DNA of 64,000 nt, from NCBI RefSeq assembly GCF_051014445.1, contig NC_135143.1:3658001-3722000 (forward strand), written 5' to 3'. Made by a program: the position numbers and the translations under genes. The notes under the pieces were generated by a model. The model saw only the letters and a list, made by a program, of their open reading frames with translations. It had not been told where the DNA came from and did not search any database. Of this stretch, positions 47,343-60,051 are shown piece after piece (position 1 is the first letter of the stretch; every line of letters starts with the position of its first letter). This DNA comes from Colletes latitarsis (lineage: Eukaryota > Arthropoda > Insecta > Hymenoptera > Colletidae).

Positions 47343-48580
47343 TATGACCACCACTGTAAATTTTAAATTCGTTCGTGAACAACACTGACACCCGAATTTC
47401 TGTTATAATGATATACCCCCTTTGTCACGTGGTATAAGTTACATCTTACGTCCAATTAAATTAATTGTTCCTTCCATTTGTCATGACTGGTTCACTTGTT
47501 ATGTTACCGTGTTTGTTCCCTTTTGCTTTCGATTTAGTAACGCTGCTCGTAAACTAGCTTTTGAGACATCTAGAATATGCTACTACTGAACGGGTTAGTT
47601 AACGTTAAAGACGAGGAGTAACATTTGACAATTTTCTTGCGTCATATAAATTATTTCTTATACAAATGGTGCTAGTATATGTATAAGGAGTCCCGTAAAT
47701 GCACGTCAGAATAATCGAAATTTTAACGGATAATTGTAATCCCAAAAGAATTAAAAACATTCATTAATGGATTCTAATTTACGAATGAAACGTGAAGAAA
47801 ACTTAGTTCAAAAATAAATTTAAAATTTTTGTAAGTTGTCAATTACCCGAAATGATGAGGATAGGTACAGTGATTCGTAAGTAACCAAGTACCCATAAGT
47901 TTATCAGCATAGGGACAAAGGAGTAGTAGATCGTTTAGTTTGTTAATTCTCTACCAGAGGGTTGCTTCCACACGAAGTTCGTCACGTGATACACTTGGGG
48001 GTGTAAACGACTTAACCTATAGAGTTTAGGTTAACGTATTAATATCGTATAGCTGTACCTCGCTTTTGTACCCAAATGTATACCTTCATTTGTAATTTTT
48101 TCTTCGCATAATTAACGTTTATAAGTTTGGTATATACCATTAAGGTGTATTACTATTGTTAATATGATAATCTATGTAACTGGAGGACAGCTAATTTAGA
48201 GGTGTCACACAACATTTTCAATTTAAAAAAATGTGTGTAATTTAATTGTCAAAGTTTAGTAACTGTAGAAGAATACTTTTTTTCCGAACATTTTAAATAT
48301 TTTACATTGCTCAACATCGCAATTTACTCGATATAACTATACAATAAGTAATAAAAAATAATCATTTGTAGAAGAAGAAACCTAAAAATACAAAGACAAA
48401 AAAATAAACTTAAAATAATACATGCATACAAAAACAAGCAAATACAAAAATAAAACTTCTGTTTCATTATTAAGAAGAAACATAAAGAAGTAAATTAAAG
48501 ATATTGCCGAAAGAGAAAGTTAAATAAAATAAAGTGAATGTAGATTAAACAGTTTTATTTTTTAATATATATAATTTCAG
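47343..48580. other. AT-rich stretch, nothing recognised
   Basis: Mostly AT-rich. Around 47758-47785 it shares a short motif (ggattctaatttacgaatg) with 29720 and 53255. No gene was recognised. Confidence 0.45.
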
Positions 48581-48687
48581 TATTTGAATATACCGCAGAA
48601 CGTTCCACTACTTTGCCTTTCTTTGAATATTGAGACCAAGAAAAGAAGCTGATTCTACTTCGTTAAAAATTTTTTTCGTGCCCCCTT

Positions 48688-49038
48688 ATGGCTAGGGCAC
48701 CCTACTTTGGAAATCATGCGGTGAAAGGCGTGGACCAATATAGGAGCGCGCATACTTGTTTGACAGATCCTCGGCCCGACAAAACAGTAAGAGCGACACT
48801 CGATTGCTTCTCGGCAAAAAAATCGTACGGCAGCGAAATACGGCAATTCTTCGATTAAAGATAGGATTTTAATACGTGACTAAAAAAACTGAATCATCCC
48901 CACCACTGTTTATGTTTTTCCAGGTCGAGCGACCCACCGACACAGCAGTCGGCAGCTGGGGAATTGAAAACCCGTCGGCCAAGCTTCAAAGCGATGCCGC
49001 ACCGCGTATCGGTGTGGCAGTCACTAATGCAAACTAAA
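48688..49038 (+). other. Candidate short two-exon ORF of unknown nature
   Basis: ATG at 48688 opens MARAPYFGNHAVKGVDQYRS through DPRPDKT to a possible donor (ACA|GTAAGA at about 48790). A good acceptor (tttatgtttttccag) near 48923 leads in the same phase to VERPTDTAVGSWGIENPSAK, ending VTNAN and stop at 49036. The composition is richer in GC than the flanks. I do not recognise the product. The second part, read on the minus strand, also recalls a decayed tRNA-derived repeat (gaattgaaaacccg), so this may be a SINE fragment and not a gene. Confidence 0.25.
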
Positions 49039-49540
49039 AACTTTTATACCATATATGCTAGACATTAACTCGCGGTTGCAAGAGCAAAAATATTGTGGAA
49101 TTTCCTAGAATCTCATCTTAAACGCCCATCCGTTGGAGCGGACTTTTACATGCGAAGACTTTAGATCAAGAGCGAACTACATACAGTCACTCCCATTGAA
49201 AATCGTACAGGTTGTATCGTAAGAAGTACTGACTCGGTATAATTATGGAATAAGGAATTTGGTCGAGAATAAATTAGTAGTCTATAGCTTAATGCTTGCT
49301 TATTTCTAATACGAAGAATGAAGAATTAAACATTATTCTTTATTGATGAAAAAAACATTATATGTCAAATTATCGTCACATTTAAAATCGTGCTGCGTAA
49401 TAATTTCGCGTTTGTTCGAACAAATGCCACACAATGTTATGCTCTTCATTTGTTTCTCTATTCATTGGCTTCAGCCGAGTATCATTGTACAAGTTGAAGA
49501 CGGTTCTTCGACTAAATAATAATTGAAATATGAGGCAGAC

Positions 49541-49644
49541 GATGGTGGCAGAATGTGAATTTGTGATTTATCATTTTAATAATAATAAATCATATAGAGA
49601 CATTGCTAAAATGTTAAATAAAAGTGTTTCTACTATACAATATA
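49541..49644 (+). pseudogene. Tc1-like transposase N-terminus (first copy)
   Basis: ATG in aatATGAGGCAG opens MRQTMVAECEFVIYHFNNNK and SYRDIAKMLNKSVSTIQ, an HTH of the Tc1 type with an open frame until CAGGGTG copy 12 interrupts it. The second copy at 50794 has a two-base deletion in the same place where this one is intact. Confidence 0.8.
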
Positions 49645-50703
49645 CAGGGTATTCGGCCACCCTTGGGGACAAATTTTAATGGGAGATTCTAGAGACCAAA
49701 ATAAGACGAAAATCAAAGAAACTAATTTGTTGATTGAGGCTTCGTTAAAAAGTCATAGAAACTTTTCCGGCCAACAGTATATTTTCGGTAAAGAATTTTT
49801 TTCTCGAAAGTACGTAGGATTTTGGGGGTATGTGTATTCACCGAAAATGATTGTAATTGACCTCCTCAACCGAAAATAATTTTCCCAGAACGATTTGAAA
49901 TTTTTTAATTTTGTCGAAAAATTTGACCACCTTCCTGAATTTTTTTCTCGAAAGTGCGAAGGATTTCGGAGGTATGTGTACTTATAAAAAATGATTATAA
50001 TTGACCCCCGCAACTAAAAATAATTTTTCCAAAACGATTCGAAATTCTTTTTTTTCACCCAAAACTTTCAGCACATACTCCAATTGTTTTCTCGAAACTG
50101 CGTAGGATTTCGGGGGTATGTTCTTTGACCAAAAATGCTTGTAATTGACCCCTGCAACTGAAAATATTTTTTCCAGAACGATTTGAAATTTTTTAATTTC
50201 ACCAAAAAATTTCAACACCTCACTGTCGATTTTTCTTAAAAATTCGTTTTTGATTTTTAATAATTTTGTTTGATGCCCTATCGAAAAGTTGTTTAATTCT
50301 TTTTTGTAGGTACCCATAAGTTCTACTTCCGAAAAAAGTTTCATTGAAATATATTTACTATTCTAAGAGTTATGACTGTTTGTAAATTGGACCATTTTTA
50401 TGGAGTTTTTCTAACTTTACGGGCTCAAGAAACAACTTTTTGAATATTTTTAGAATTCCTACATAATCTTCACCACAATACGCGTTATTTGCATTTTGAA
50501 GCATTAAAATCCTTCAATCCGTTCAGAAGTTATGACGTTTTAAATATACGCTTGAAATTTTGGAGTGACATTTCTAGCCTGAAATTATATTTTCGGTAAG
50601 GAATTTTTTTCTCGAAAATGGTTAGGATTTCGAGGTTATGTCTACTAACCAAAAATGATTGTAATTGACACCTGCAACCAAAAATAATTTTTTTAGTACG
50701 ATT
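49645..50703 (+). mobile_element. CAGGGTG-family transposon, copy 12 (right end missing)
   Basis: Left tip CAGGGTATTCGGCCACCC after TATA. Forward core near 50315. About 1,059 bp are present, but the right inverted repeat is absent: sequence jumps at about 50703 from an interior unit into the repeated Tc1-like sequence. It is inserted in codon context ACTATACAA|TATA of the Tc1-like gene. Confidence 0.85.
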
Positions 50704-50793
50704 TGCTCTTTATTTGTTTCTCCATTCATTGGCTAGAATCGAATATAATTGTACAAGTTGACGACAGTTCTTCGACTAAATAATAATTGAAAT

Positions 50794-51807
50794 ATGAGGC
50801 AAACGATGGTGGCAGAATGTGAACTTGCGATTTATCATTTTAATAATAATAAATCATATAGACATTGGTAAAATGTTAAATAGAAGTGTTTCTACTATAG
50901 AATATATAATAAAACGCTATAAAGATGAAAATCGTTTCAGAAATAAAATAAAAATTAATCCGAAGAAGAAATTAACCGAGGCTGACGAACGTTGGGCACT
51001 TAGAAAGGTAAAAAAGGATCCCAAATAAAGTGTTCCGACTATTGCGATTGACATTGAACAATATCTAGGAAAATACGTGAGTGCAGAAAATGTTAGACGA
51101 ATTTTAAGAAGAAATGAATGTAATGGTCGTATAGCCCGATCAAAGCCGCTTGTAACTGCCAAGAATAGAAGAGGAAGATTAGAATTCGCTAAACGTTATA
51201 TAAATAAAGACTACAGTTTTTGGAAAAACGTCATTTTTGCGGATGCAAGCAAAATTAACAATTTGGAAATGATGGTAAAATAAAAATTTGGCGGAAACTG
51301 AATCAAGAGTGGAAAGTACAAAATTTGAATCCAACCGTTAAACACGGAAAGAGCAACGTTATGGTGTCGGACTACGTTTCATTGGTAGGAGTTGGAAATT
51401 TGGAATTCATTGACGGAAATATGCATAAGTGATGTTATTTAAATCATTTGAAAACTCATTTGAAAGATAGTGCACATAAATTGGGATTGTTAGTCTCATT
51501 CATGTTTTACGGCGATAATGACTCGAAACATGCATCAAGGATCGCTCAAGAATGGCTGTTGTACAACTGCCCTAAAGTCATTCACTTACCGATTCAATCA
51601 CCTGATTTAAATATCATTGAGCATGTTTGGCGTGAATTAAAATTGCAAATGAATAAGCGTGAAAAATCAAGTAAAGATTAATTAAAAGCAGCAATACGGG
51701 CAGCGTGCGAAAATATTGAACCAAGTTCTCTAGGAAAGTTAGTTCGATTTATGCCACAACGATTGCAGGCAGTTATAGATAATAATGGCTATCCTACTAA
51801 GTATTAA
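50794..51807 (+). pseudogene. Tc1-like DD34E transposase pseudogene (second copy, full length)
   Basis: MRQTMVAECELAIYHFNNNK, a two-base deletion, then HIGKMLNRSVSTIEYIIKRY, KKKLTEADERWALRKVKKDP, a stop, and SVPTIAIDIEQYLGKYVSAE. The first Asp block reads VIFADASKINN. A shift follows, then LNPTVKHGKSNVMV, a stop, YGDNDSKHAS (second Asp) and SPDLNIIEHVWRELK (Glu, 34 residues further by count). The end is LGKLVRFMPQRLQAVIDNNG, PTKY and stop at 51807. Stops at about 51026, 51280, 51430 and 51678 and indels make it dead. The domain order and length are those of a complete Tc1-type gene. Confidence 0.88.
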
Positions 51808-51975
51808 AGTAATTTTTCATATTTGATTTGTATTTTACTGTATAAATATGCTGTATATTTTTATGTATGGTTTTAAATGTGAAGATGATTTGACGCATAA
51901 TATTGTTATTTTTTTTTTTCATCATTAAAGAATAATGTTTAATTCTTTATTCTTCGTATGAGAAATGAGTAAGCA

Positions 51976-52371
51976 ACGTTTGAACAGTTTCCATAGTGAA
52001 GAACTGTAACGAAGAAAGATGTTAAAAATGAAAATTTGAAGTTAAAAGAAAAGAGAGTTTAGAGTTTTAATATTGGATCCTTAATTAAGTTTTGGAGACC
52101 ATTCGAACGAAACGTTAAAACATATCCAATCCTGTGCCTTTCGAAGATACTGAGATATTTTCATTGTGTAACTTATTTCAAGATTGCCGATCTCGTTGGT
52201 GATTTTCGCAAAGGTCAGGGTCAATAATCAACTTCCGACATAACAGAAAGGTTAAGTGAACAATTACACATAATTACATAGTTGCAATGAAGAGGGGAAT
52301 GGTAAAGGCTGCGCTGTGGTTTCAACTGCAAAATCAAAGGTGGAAGGCGAGAATCATGATATTATTACCAT
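51976..52371. other. Spacer, nothing recognised
   Basis: AT-rich flank between the cut Tc1-like element and the 480-bp dispersed repeat. Confidence 0.45.
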
Positions 52372-52850
52372 ATATATTCATGTAAACCATGGCTACAATT
52401 AGACAATTGATTAAATAAACATTTATTCAATGTCGTTATTGCACAAACTAACGACATCATGCATACGAAGTAGACATTAGCATGAGAAAGTAAAGTGTGC
52501 AAAGAGATAAAATGCAGATGAGACGCTTTTTCAAAACCTAACGTCAATACATTGCAATGAAAGTATACAAAACCTTTAATTTCAACATATCATAAAAAAA
52601 CTCTTTTATTGAATAGTGCAGTGTTTTAAGGCCAATTTGAGGTACAGATACTGAAAAGATTTTGAGTTATTTGAAAATTTTTGCTTATTACATATAAAGT
52701 AACAAAGTAAAAAAAAAAAAAAGAAAAATATATAAAATAGTAGTAAAATAAGTTCGTCAGACGACATACTTTCAAATGCAAATAACTAAAAAATTGTTGA
52801 GTAACTGCCCCTAGTGTGTGGGTGATTTGTAAAAAGGACAATGCCCATTA
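52372..52850. repeat. 480-bp dispersed repeat, copy 1
   Basis: It matches 61932-62413 in the same orientation at well over 90% identity, from tatattcatgtaaaccatgg to aaaaaggacaatg.ccattatat. It contains an A-run (about 52708-52722) of different length in the two copies. No inverted ends and no coding potential recognised. Both copies start and end at TATAT, which could be target sequence or part of the repeat. Confidence 0.88.
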
Positions 52851-55080
52851 TATGTACTGAATTTTTCATCAAAATCGGGAACTCGAAGTTGGCAACTCCC
52901 TGACCTATAATTATATTATAAAATAAATTACCATTAAGGATAATAATACTATTCCAGATGTTCAAATTAACGAATACACAAGATATAAGTTTTCTGAATC
53001 TTGTAGACCCTTTGGTAAAAAATTTTGTACTGCTTATTTAATTTCCCCGTGCATTTATGACTATGCTTAAAAAATCAATTGTTAGAATAATTCAGCACCT
53101 AGGTTTTTCATATTACTGATTAATTCAACAGTAAAAGGGTAAAACACAGAATTAGGCAAATTTTTATTCATGAATAACGGATACAGATTTTAGATTCGTT
53201 AGTGATTTATCTTTCGTCCAGAGTTTCATTTGTCAGTTAAAAAATTCCTCTCGTGGATTCTAATTTACAAATGAAACGTAATGGAAATTTGTATTTGTTA
53301 TGCGTAAATAAACATTCTCGAGTGGGCAGCAGACATTGGAAAGAACAGATAGACCTCGTTCTCTTCCACGCGAGACAACGATCCACGAATCTCTCAGCTT
53401 CCGTTCGACTCGCGGAGATCGCGCGTGAAGATAGGTCAGCAGGTGTTTTCTGCGGTTCTCTCCTTACTTTCGACCCGTTGCGGTTCAATTTAGGTTTTTC
53501 TTCTTTATTTCGGACCAGTCGGTTCGTGTTCGTTCGAAGCAGGTACGCGGCGCTGAATGTGTACAGGATGAGACACCTGACGCTGGAATAAAAAGTTTCT
53601 TCGCCCTTTTTGGCGTGTAATTTGGCTGGTATAATATTGTTACCAGATGATTATCTTTACGAGATACTGTAGAACAGAACATTACCTTAATTGCATAAGT
53701 ATATATATTACTTGCTATATTCAAAACGCATATTATAATAAATATCGTCCAAACAAGTAAAGTGTATTTTAAATTAATTAGGATCCTCTGCAATATATAA
53801 AATATAATAGAAAATAAGATTGTTTATACCTAGAAATTGGCGCGTCAGAGAGTCAGCAAAAACATACTTTTTGACGATTAAATTTGAGTTGCAACACTTA
53901 TTACAACATACATGAAATGCATAATTTCAAAATCTAATACAATACGTTGAAATTGCTAATTTATGTAGTCTAATATAGTGGAAGAATTATATAAGAGTTC
54001 CACATTATTTTTTTCTATATTTTTTTATTCAAAAAGGTGTTAAATAATAATAAGGAATCTAAATTATATCCTAAAAAAAGATCGATTTAGCATCGAATAA
54101 ACCACAGGAGATATCGATCATGCAGACATTTATATACCATGACAAAAATTGTCAAATGACACTATTTGTTCTCAGAACTATGTTTTCAGAGTTCTACTAC
54201 CATATTTTGATTTTCCACATTTTTGTACCTCTTATAAATTTAAGATTGTTTCATTTTTGTTATATAATTTAAAATATAGAAAATAAGAGGACGTATGAAT
54301 TTTTATTTTAACAACAATAAACTACAGTTGTTTTCCCAGAGTTAAAATATATTTTACTACTCCTACTTTAAGATAGGTTTCATCCCTATTAGACTATGTC
54401 AGATGAAGAAAAAATACGGGTCGAATATTTTTAGTTATTCTATCACTGTGCCAAGTTTTATCAAAATTGTGAGATGTAAAAATTAAGACTGAAAATTCGA
54501 AGAGCTGAACTCGTCAGTCTTACGACACACAGGCCGCATTTGGTTTATAACTCAGAACGGTCGCGTTGAGTTAAAGAAAAATTGTACTACGTATTAATCC
54601 CTTGCCATACAATGACGTGTCTGACTCGTTACAAGTTCTTGATGTCAAGTTTCACAATTATGAGGCCACTCACTCGTCATCAAGCCTTGTAAATTAAAAT
54701 CAACACATTTTTACATTCACGAGGTATTCATGAAACAAAACCATTTTTTTCGTGGCCATTCCTTGTACGAACAAATTTGAACAAAATTAAATAGTATACG
54801 TTTGAAAAATTATTTGGAATTAAATCGTAAGTCAAGGGGTTAATACTTTTGTTCTATGAAAGCTGATACTTTCATAAACGTATACATACACAATAGGGCG
54901 TACTGGTACCAATATTGTTATAGAAGTATCAGTCAGGCATCGATGTTCCTGTAAAAGTATCAATATTTAAGTACCGATATTTTTACAAAAGTACCAGTCA
55001 GGTATCGATATTTTTGAATAAGCACGAAATCTTTGATTCGGTATGGGATTGAAAACCAACTGTTATTGATAGGTATCAAT
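52851..55080. other. Mostly AT-rich stretch with a GC-richer patch (53310-53590)
   Basis: The patch has open frames on both strands with no known relative. It ends with TACAGGATGAGACACCTGAC (53562), a likely decayed tip of the CAGGGTGAGTCACC transposon seen at 26623. The rest shows nothing recognisable. Confidence 0.4.
53562..53590. mobile_element. Possible solo tip of the CAGGGTGAGTCACC transposon
   Basis: TACAGGATGAGACACCTGAC followed by gctgg.aat matches the left end at 26621-26650 with a few substitutions. No partner end was found. Confidence 0.4.
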
Positions 55081-55850
55081 GCGGTCTCAACAGAACCGGT
55101 AAGCATGCTTCGGTTTCCCCAAACTCTGGGAAAGAACACAGTGATTCGCGAATGATTCCGGGACCAATCGAAACCTCGGACTAGAGCTTCCGGGAAAGGA
55201 AGGGGGGCTCTGCGAACTATTTTCGCGGTAAATCGCGGCCAAAGGGGTTCACAGAGCCGCGTCCGAGAGAAGTGCGTTGATCCCAGGTCGCCTCGGAGAA
55301 GACCGACCGATAAATTAGTTGCCAGAAGATATCTCCTTCGCTTTTCCTTCGTTCGTTCGAAAGGCGCACTGCGGCCAAAGCCATGGCAGGCTGAGGCGAG
55401 GCGAGGTAGGGCAAAGGCAGTCATATTTCAGCCCTTGTTAGGCCGAGGGGCCCCCGCCGAGACGGGATGGGGAGAAAATCTCTTTGACTCGCCGCTCCGC
55501 GCCTTAATCCACTGGTGTATACCCTATCTTGCCACCTGCTCCCTCTTCCTTCCTCTGTTCCCCTCGCTCTTCTTCTTCGTCTTCTTCTTCTTCGAGTCCA
55601 TTCCTCCCCCTTTATCTCGCCTATCTGCCTCTATATTCCACTTTCTCTCTTCCTCGGCTTCCGTCCTGCTTTTGCTGTCTTCGGCAACTATGTCGATCCT
55701 TTTCTCTCATCCTCGAGTCCTTCACCATAAATTACAGGGGATATTACGACGTGCCCCTACCCCCTCTTGTCTCTTGTTCCGGATACGAGCCGGGGTACGC
55801 GCGCAGGGCACGTTTACCCTCGTCGCAGCGCAATTTTTGGGTGCCACAGT
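55081..55850. other. GC-rich, CpG-rich island with CTT-rich tract
   Basis: GC-rich sequence with a (CTT)n-like tract at about 55568-55595. Several open frames on both strands overlap, none similar to a known protein. Possible promoter or 5' UTR region. Confidence 0.4.
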
Positions 55851-56308
55851 TTTAGCATCGTGTTTCGCGAAATCGTCGCGCAGCGAACCCGATTAAAAAT
55901 CTCAAAATTATATTGAAATTATTTTCCTAGTTTAATCATTCTTCCTCGACAACAGAATTCCACAGTTGTTTGCATCTAAATGTGAAGGTGTCAAGAAACA
56001 CCTTTTGATCCAAATAAATATACATAAAATCGCGGTAGAAATAGTGCTAGCTACATTTTTGTTGTAGTTAGGACCTTTAGGGGCTTTAGTATCGTGTTTC
56101 GCGAAATTGTGGCGCAGCGAACCCGATTGAAAATCTCAAAATTATATTGAAATTATTTTTCTAGTTTAATCATTCTTCCTCGACAACAGAATTCCACAGT
56201 TGTTTGCATCTAAATGTGAAGGTGTCAAGAAACACCTTTTGATCCAAATAAATATACATAAAATCGCGGTAGAAATAGTGCTAGCTACATTCTTATTGAA
56301 GTTAGGAC
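55851..56308. repeat. Tandem duplication, two units of 234 bp
   Basis: Unit 1 (55851-56084) and unit 2 (56085-56308) are almost identical from tttagYatcgtgtttcgcga to gttaggac. The few differences (atcgtcg/attgtgg, ttttgttgtag/tcttattgaag) indicate a recent duplication. No coding content recognised. Confidence 0.93.
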
Positions 56309-58735
56309 ACTGGAAACGGACACTTTTTGAAACGAAATATGTTCGTTTACTAAGTTGTTTAACTTATTACAGTTGAACTTCATGTATTTGAATTGTACTT
56401 GTTGAGACGAAATTTTCAATACTCGATTTAGTGAACTTCCGCTGAACTTTTGCTACGTACAAAAATGCGAATAAACACATTTTTAAAACAAGCACGCTTT
56501 GTTGTCGTCGTTGTCAATGTACGTTTTATTGTCAATAACCAAGCAGTGTTCCGAAAAAGTAATCTTTCAATTAGAGTAGTTGTAAAATATGCAGAGTATT
56601 TTAGAAAGTTGGTATCAAACGTCACAGACTTGTAGCACTCACCGAAAATAAGTAAACAATTCTTAATAACCATTGGCTCAAATATTATTCATTTTGATGT
56701 TATAAGACGTTTTCATCGAATATTACCTATCAGCAAGAGTTTTAGAGCTACGTAGTAACTACTGCGAAATTTTTAAGGGCATCATAGAATTTACGCCATT
56801 ATGTCAAAATAGCTAATCATAAACGTCTGATATTCTCTGATCGTTTTGAATGAATCGTATCCTACATTTTATGCTCTATTATGCACAAAAATGCTCGTCC
56901 CATAGATATCATCCCTTTGTCAGGATGAAAATGATGGTTTAAAAATTATAAACATTTCTTTCTAACAATTTCTGCGTTTAATACTCGGCTGCACGACCGG
57001 TCAGTATTTGTTCATCGTTGGATCGACGTTGGTAAAAGTTTTGTCACTCGATAAACGTGTGCATTTAGCGGTACCATTGGGATAATGAAGACGTTGATGG
57101 TTGATAAAAAGTAGCAGGATAGCAGCCGAAAAATGTGCCAAAGAAATCCCGCAAAATTACCAGCTGTGATCGAAGTATTTTTCTGCGGAAGAACGATGAT
57201 GATGATGATGATCACTTTGTACGCAATGACTGCGTTCGCCACCGCTCGGTGCACTTCAAAACCGCAATTTGTACGAGCCAGGATTCGAAGGTAGCTCTTC
57301 CGCGCTGCGAGATCACAACAGTTGCAACTTCCAGCCCACGAAAATTGCCGAAATTACCAAAAATTTTGCAACAAATGTCCAAGAAGGAAGAGATTTAAAG
57401 AGATTTAAAGCGTTCGCTGAAAACATCGTTAGCCCTTGTCCGCTTTTTTTTTTAAAGATGCTTCGAAACCGAAGACATGAATTTGTATGTTAAGCAGGGA
57501 ATAATCGCGAATGCGAATTTTCGCTGATTAAGCTCTCTTATAATTCGGTTCATGGTTCATTATGTAATGCAGTTGCAAGGCCTCTGTTCCGAGAAACGTC
57601 GTGTTCGATTCTTCGTTTTCTTATTCTAGAAGTGACACGGTAACTAGTTTAGCTCATAATTCGATCGATTATTTCCTATTGACGTAATCGAGTTCCTAGT
57701 TACAGATCTGTAAGGAAATCTGATAACAGAACGAACAGAAAATAGTTGGAAATACGACGATGACAGATACAAAATATTCTATTAAAACGAGCTTAGGTAA
57801 AATAAAAAATGAATAAAGTTTGTAGGAATTTGTAAAATAAATCGAAAATTTTTGTATATATTGCTAATAAGAATTGTAGGAAAATCTTATAATTTATCTT
57901 CTTTACAGAATCGTGAACCTTATAATCTTATAATGCGAAATGAATTATGAGTTCTTTTGAATTAATCCCTTGAGTTTAATCCCTACGTATCCAATTAAGA
58001 TCTCCATGCTACTTTAATAAATGTATTAATCTGAACGCTCATTGCGCACAGTATTCTACAGAGATTACGTATATCGACAGAAACGTGTACATACACATGT
58101 ACATTAGGCCCATCCGTTGCTGTCAAAGAATTTTGTAAATTTTTCATTCACTATTTAAAACTAAATATTTTCTGTATGCATATGCAAATGTTTGAGAGAA
58201 TATAAAATTGATAGATTCATCAAATATTTGTAAAGCCACAATAAAGCGAACATTTTTTCACGTTCAAGAAATTACTACTATAATTAAACTCCTCAGAATC
58301 CAAACTGATAAATTCGATGAAATAGAATAAAAAGTAAGAAAATTGGTGTTATGTATATTGCTTCGACATTGTTTCTTAAAACTCAACTAAAACGAAGAAT
58401 TTATAGAAAGTGAAGATGGTTAGATTGCAGTTTTAACGAAGATATACATTTTATATTTGGTATCTCCGACAACCGTACAAACAAACAAACACCTTCATTT
58501 TATTTGTAATTACTTAACACTGTTGAGTGAAATCGCGAGTAAAAATAGTTTATTCTGACCCAGGCAGGCTATGATAAATAGCCTATTCTGAACAAACAAG
58601 CAGACAGACGAAATTTCTAAAAATGTGCAATTCAGTTTAAATATCCTATAAAATATATGTCTAATATGTGTTTATATCATTTAAATATTTGACATCTACA
58701 AAATTACGATTTTATTTATAGAGATTAGCAGTTCT
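56309..58735. other. Non-coding stretch
   Basis: AT-rich with a moderately GC-rich patch at 57000-57450 that includes a (GAT)n tract at about 57196-57212. Open frames are short and unlike known proteins. Confidence 0.4.
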
Positions 58736-59595
58736 GAACTTTTTCCCCCGAACCCTCTTAACACTCAGGTGAAATTCATGGCGGTTTAATTTATTATTAA
58801 AGTCAATGTTTTTGAAATCACTACTCCATTCAATGTCTCAAAATATGCTTCACTAAATAAGAGTTTATATCAGACAGAAAAGGATCGAAGAGTTCTATGT
58901 ATAATATTTTCAAATGACTGTAAATTTCATCTTCTAAAGAAAGTGATACAGAGTTTCAAATTTCAACTACATCTTGGTAGTACTTTCGATTGTAATTCCT
59001 CGGTACAAGACATGATAATAATTTCAAGACATTGACATGTTTATTAGTTTAATTTCTATCGTTGTTTTAAAGCATTGAAAGGGTGAAATTAATATTTTTA
59101 AATGTAACGTATGTAACAAAAATAAATGTTTAATAGTTATTTATGCAAATTCGCGGAAGCCCACAAAATTGATGGTCCTGTTCTGTTCGATGATTCATAA
59201 AATTGCTGCAAGGCACTCGAATTGAACGACGTTTATACCTTTTCACCAATATAAACTGCTTTCACAATGGTTACAATTTTAATGAAGGTTTATTTAAATT
59301 CACTGGCATTACATTATTGTTAATAGGCACTGATATATTTCTTAACTAATTAATACAAAAACCCATGGGTGAATATATTGAGTGCTGAATATTGGCTAAA
59401 CGAAAGATCTTTCCAACTGACTTATTTTCAAACCTTTGTTTCTTAACGGTGTTTATATGAAATTTTTTCGTAAGGATAAAGTATGTATATGTGTTTGTTT
59501 GAATCTGTATATAGAATTGAATTAAAAAGAATGAAACGAAATAAGCCCCCTTGGGGTCCGTGAACCCCAGATTAAGAACCATTAATACAGACAAT
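58736..59595. mobile_element. Possible hAT-like non-autonomous element
   Basis: The right end (inverted) reads ATGGTTCTTAATCTGGGGTT then cacggacccc, the style of hAT-type tips. The left candidate CAGTTCTGAACTTTTTCCCC at 58736 is only a loose match. No coding region and no clear 8-bp duplication. Tentative. Confidence 0.3.
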
Positions 59596-60051
59596 AAATA
59601 ATACTTATAATTGAATATCCCTAAATATAAGTAAGTGCCGTGTCATGAGATTTTCACGCGTTAAGTCACCTTCAACTTTTGCCATACAAACTAAATAATA
59701 CGGTCTTAACAACAAGCTTAAATGAAATTCGCTATCTGAGTGTATTGTTTGATTAGTCATTAAATTTTACTCACAATTATGGCGTATCTATCTGGAGTAT
59801 GAAGCCCAGATTTAGAATAATACAAACCATGTATAGAATCTGTCTTTTAAGCTAGACCCAAAATTTCAGAGGTACATACAAATTTTTGAGCCTGTTCATG
59901 AAAAATAATCACGGCTGAGGACAGGTAAGTGTCCAATTGTTGTGCTATCCGGTTAACCTTAACCCCATAAAATTAAAGGTGGGCATTTTAGCGGAGTGGT
60001 GTATTTCAGGAGTTGTCCGGCTATAATTCACGTTGTCATACGTAAATACAT
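59596..60051. other. Spacer, nothing recognised
   Basis: AT-rich sequence without a supported feature. Confidence 0.45.

Larger units (their letters stand above)
49184..51975 (+). mobile_element. Tc1-like element, duplicated and broken, hosting CAGGGTG copy 12
   Basis: The left end CAGTCACTCCCATTGAAAAT follows TA and matches the solo end at 6300-6592 (inverted). The first 5' part (49184-49640) ends after the start of the transposase. CAGGGTG copy 12 follows, truncated, and then the same 5' region again (50704-50910) with the rest of the gene and tail. The right inverted repeat is cut at 51975. The repeated piece of about 205 bp (49435-49640 against 50704-50910) shows either two overlapping copies or a rearrangement. 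Confidence 0.82.
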
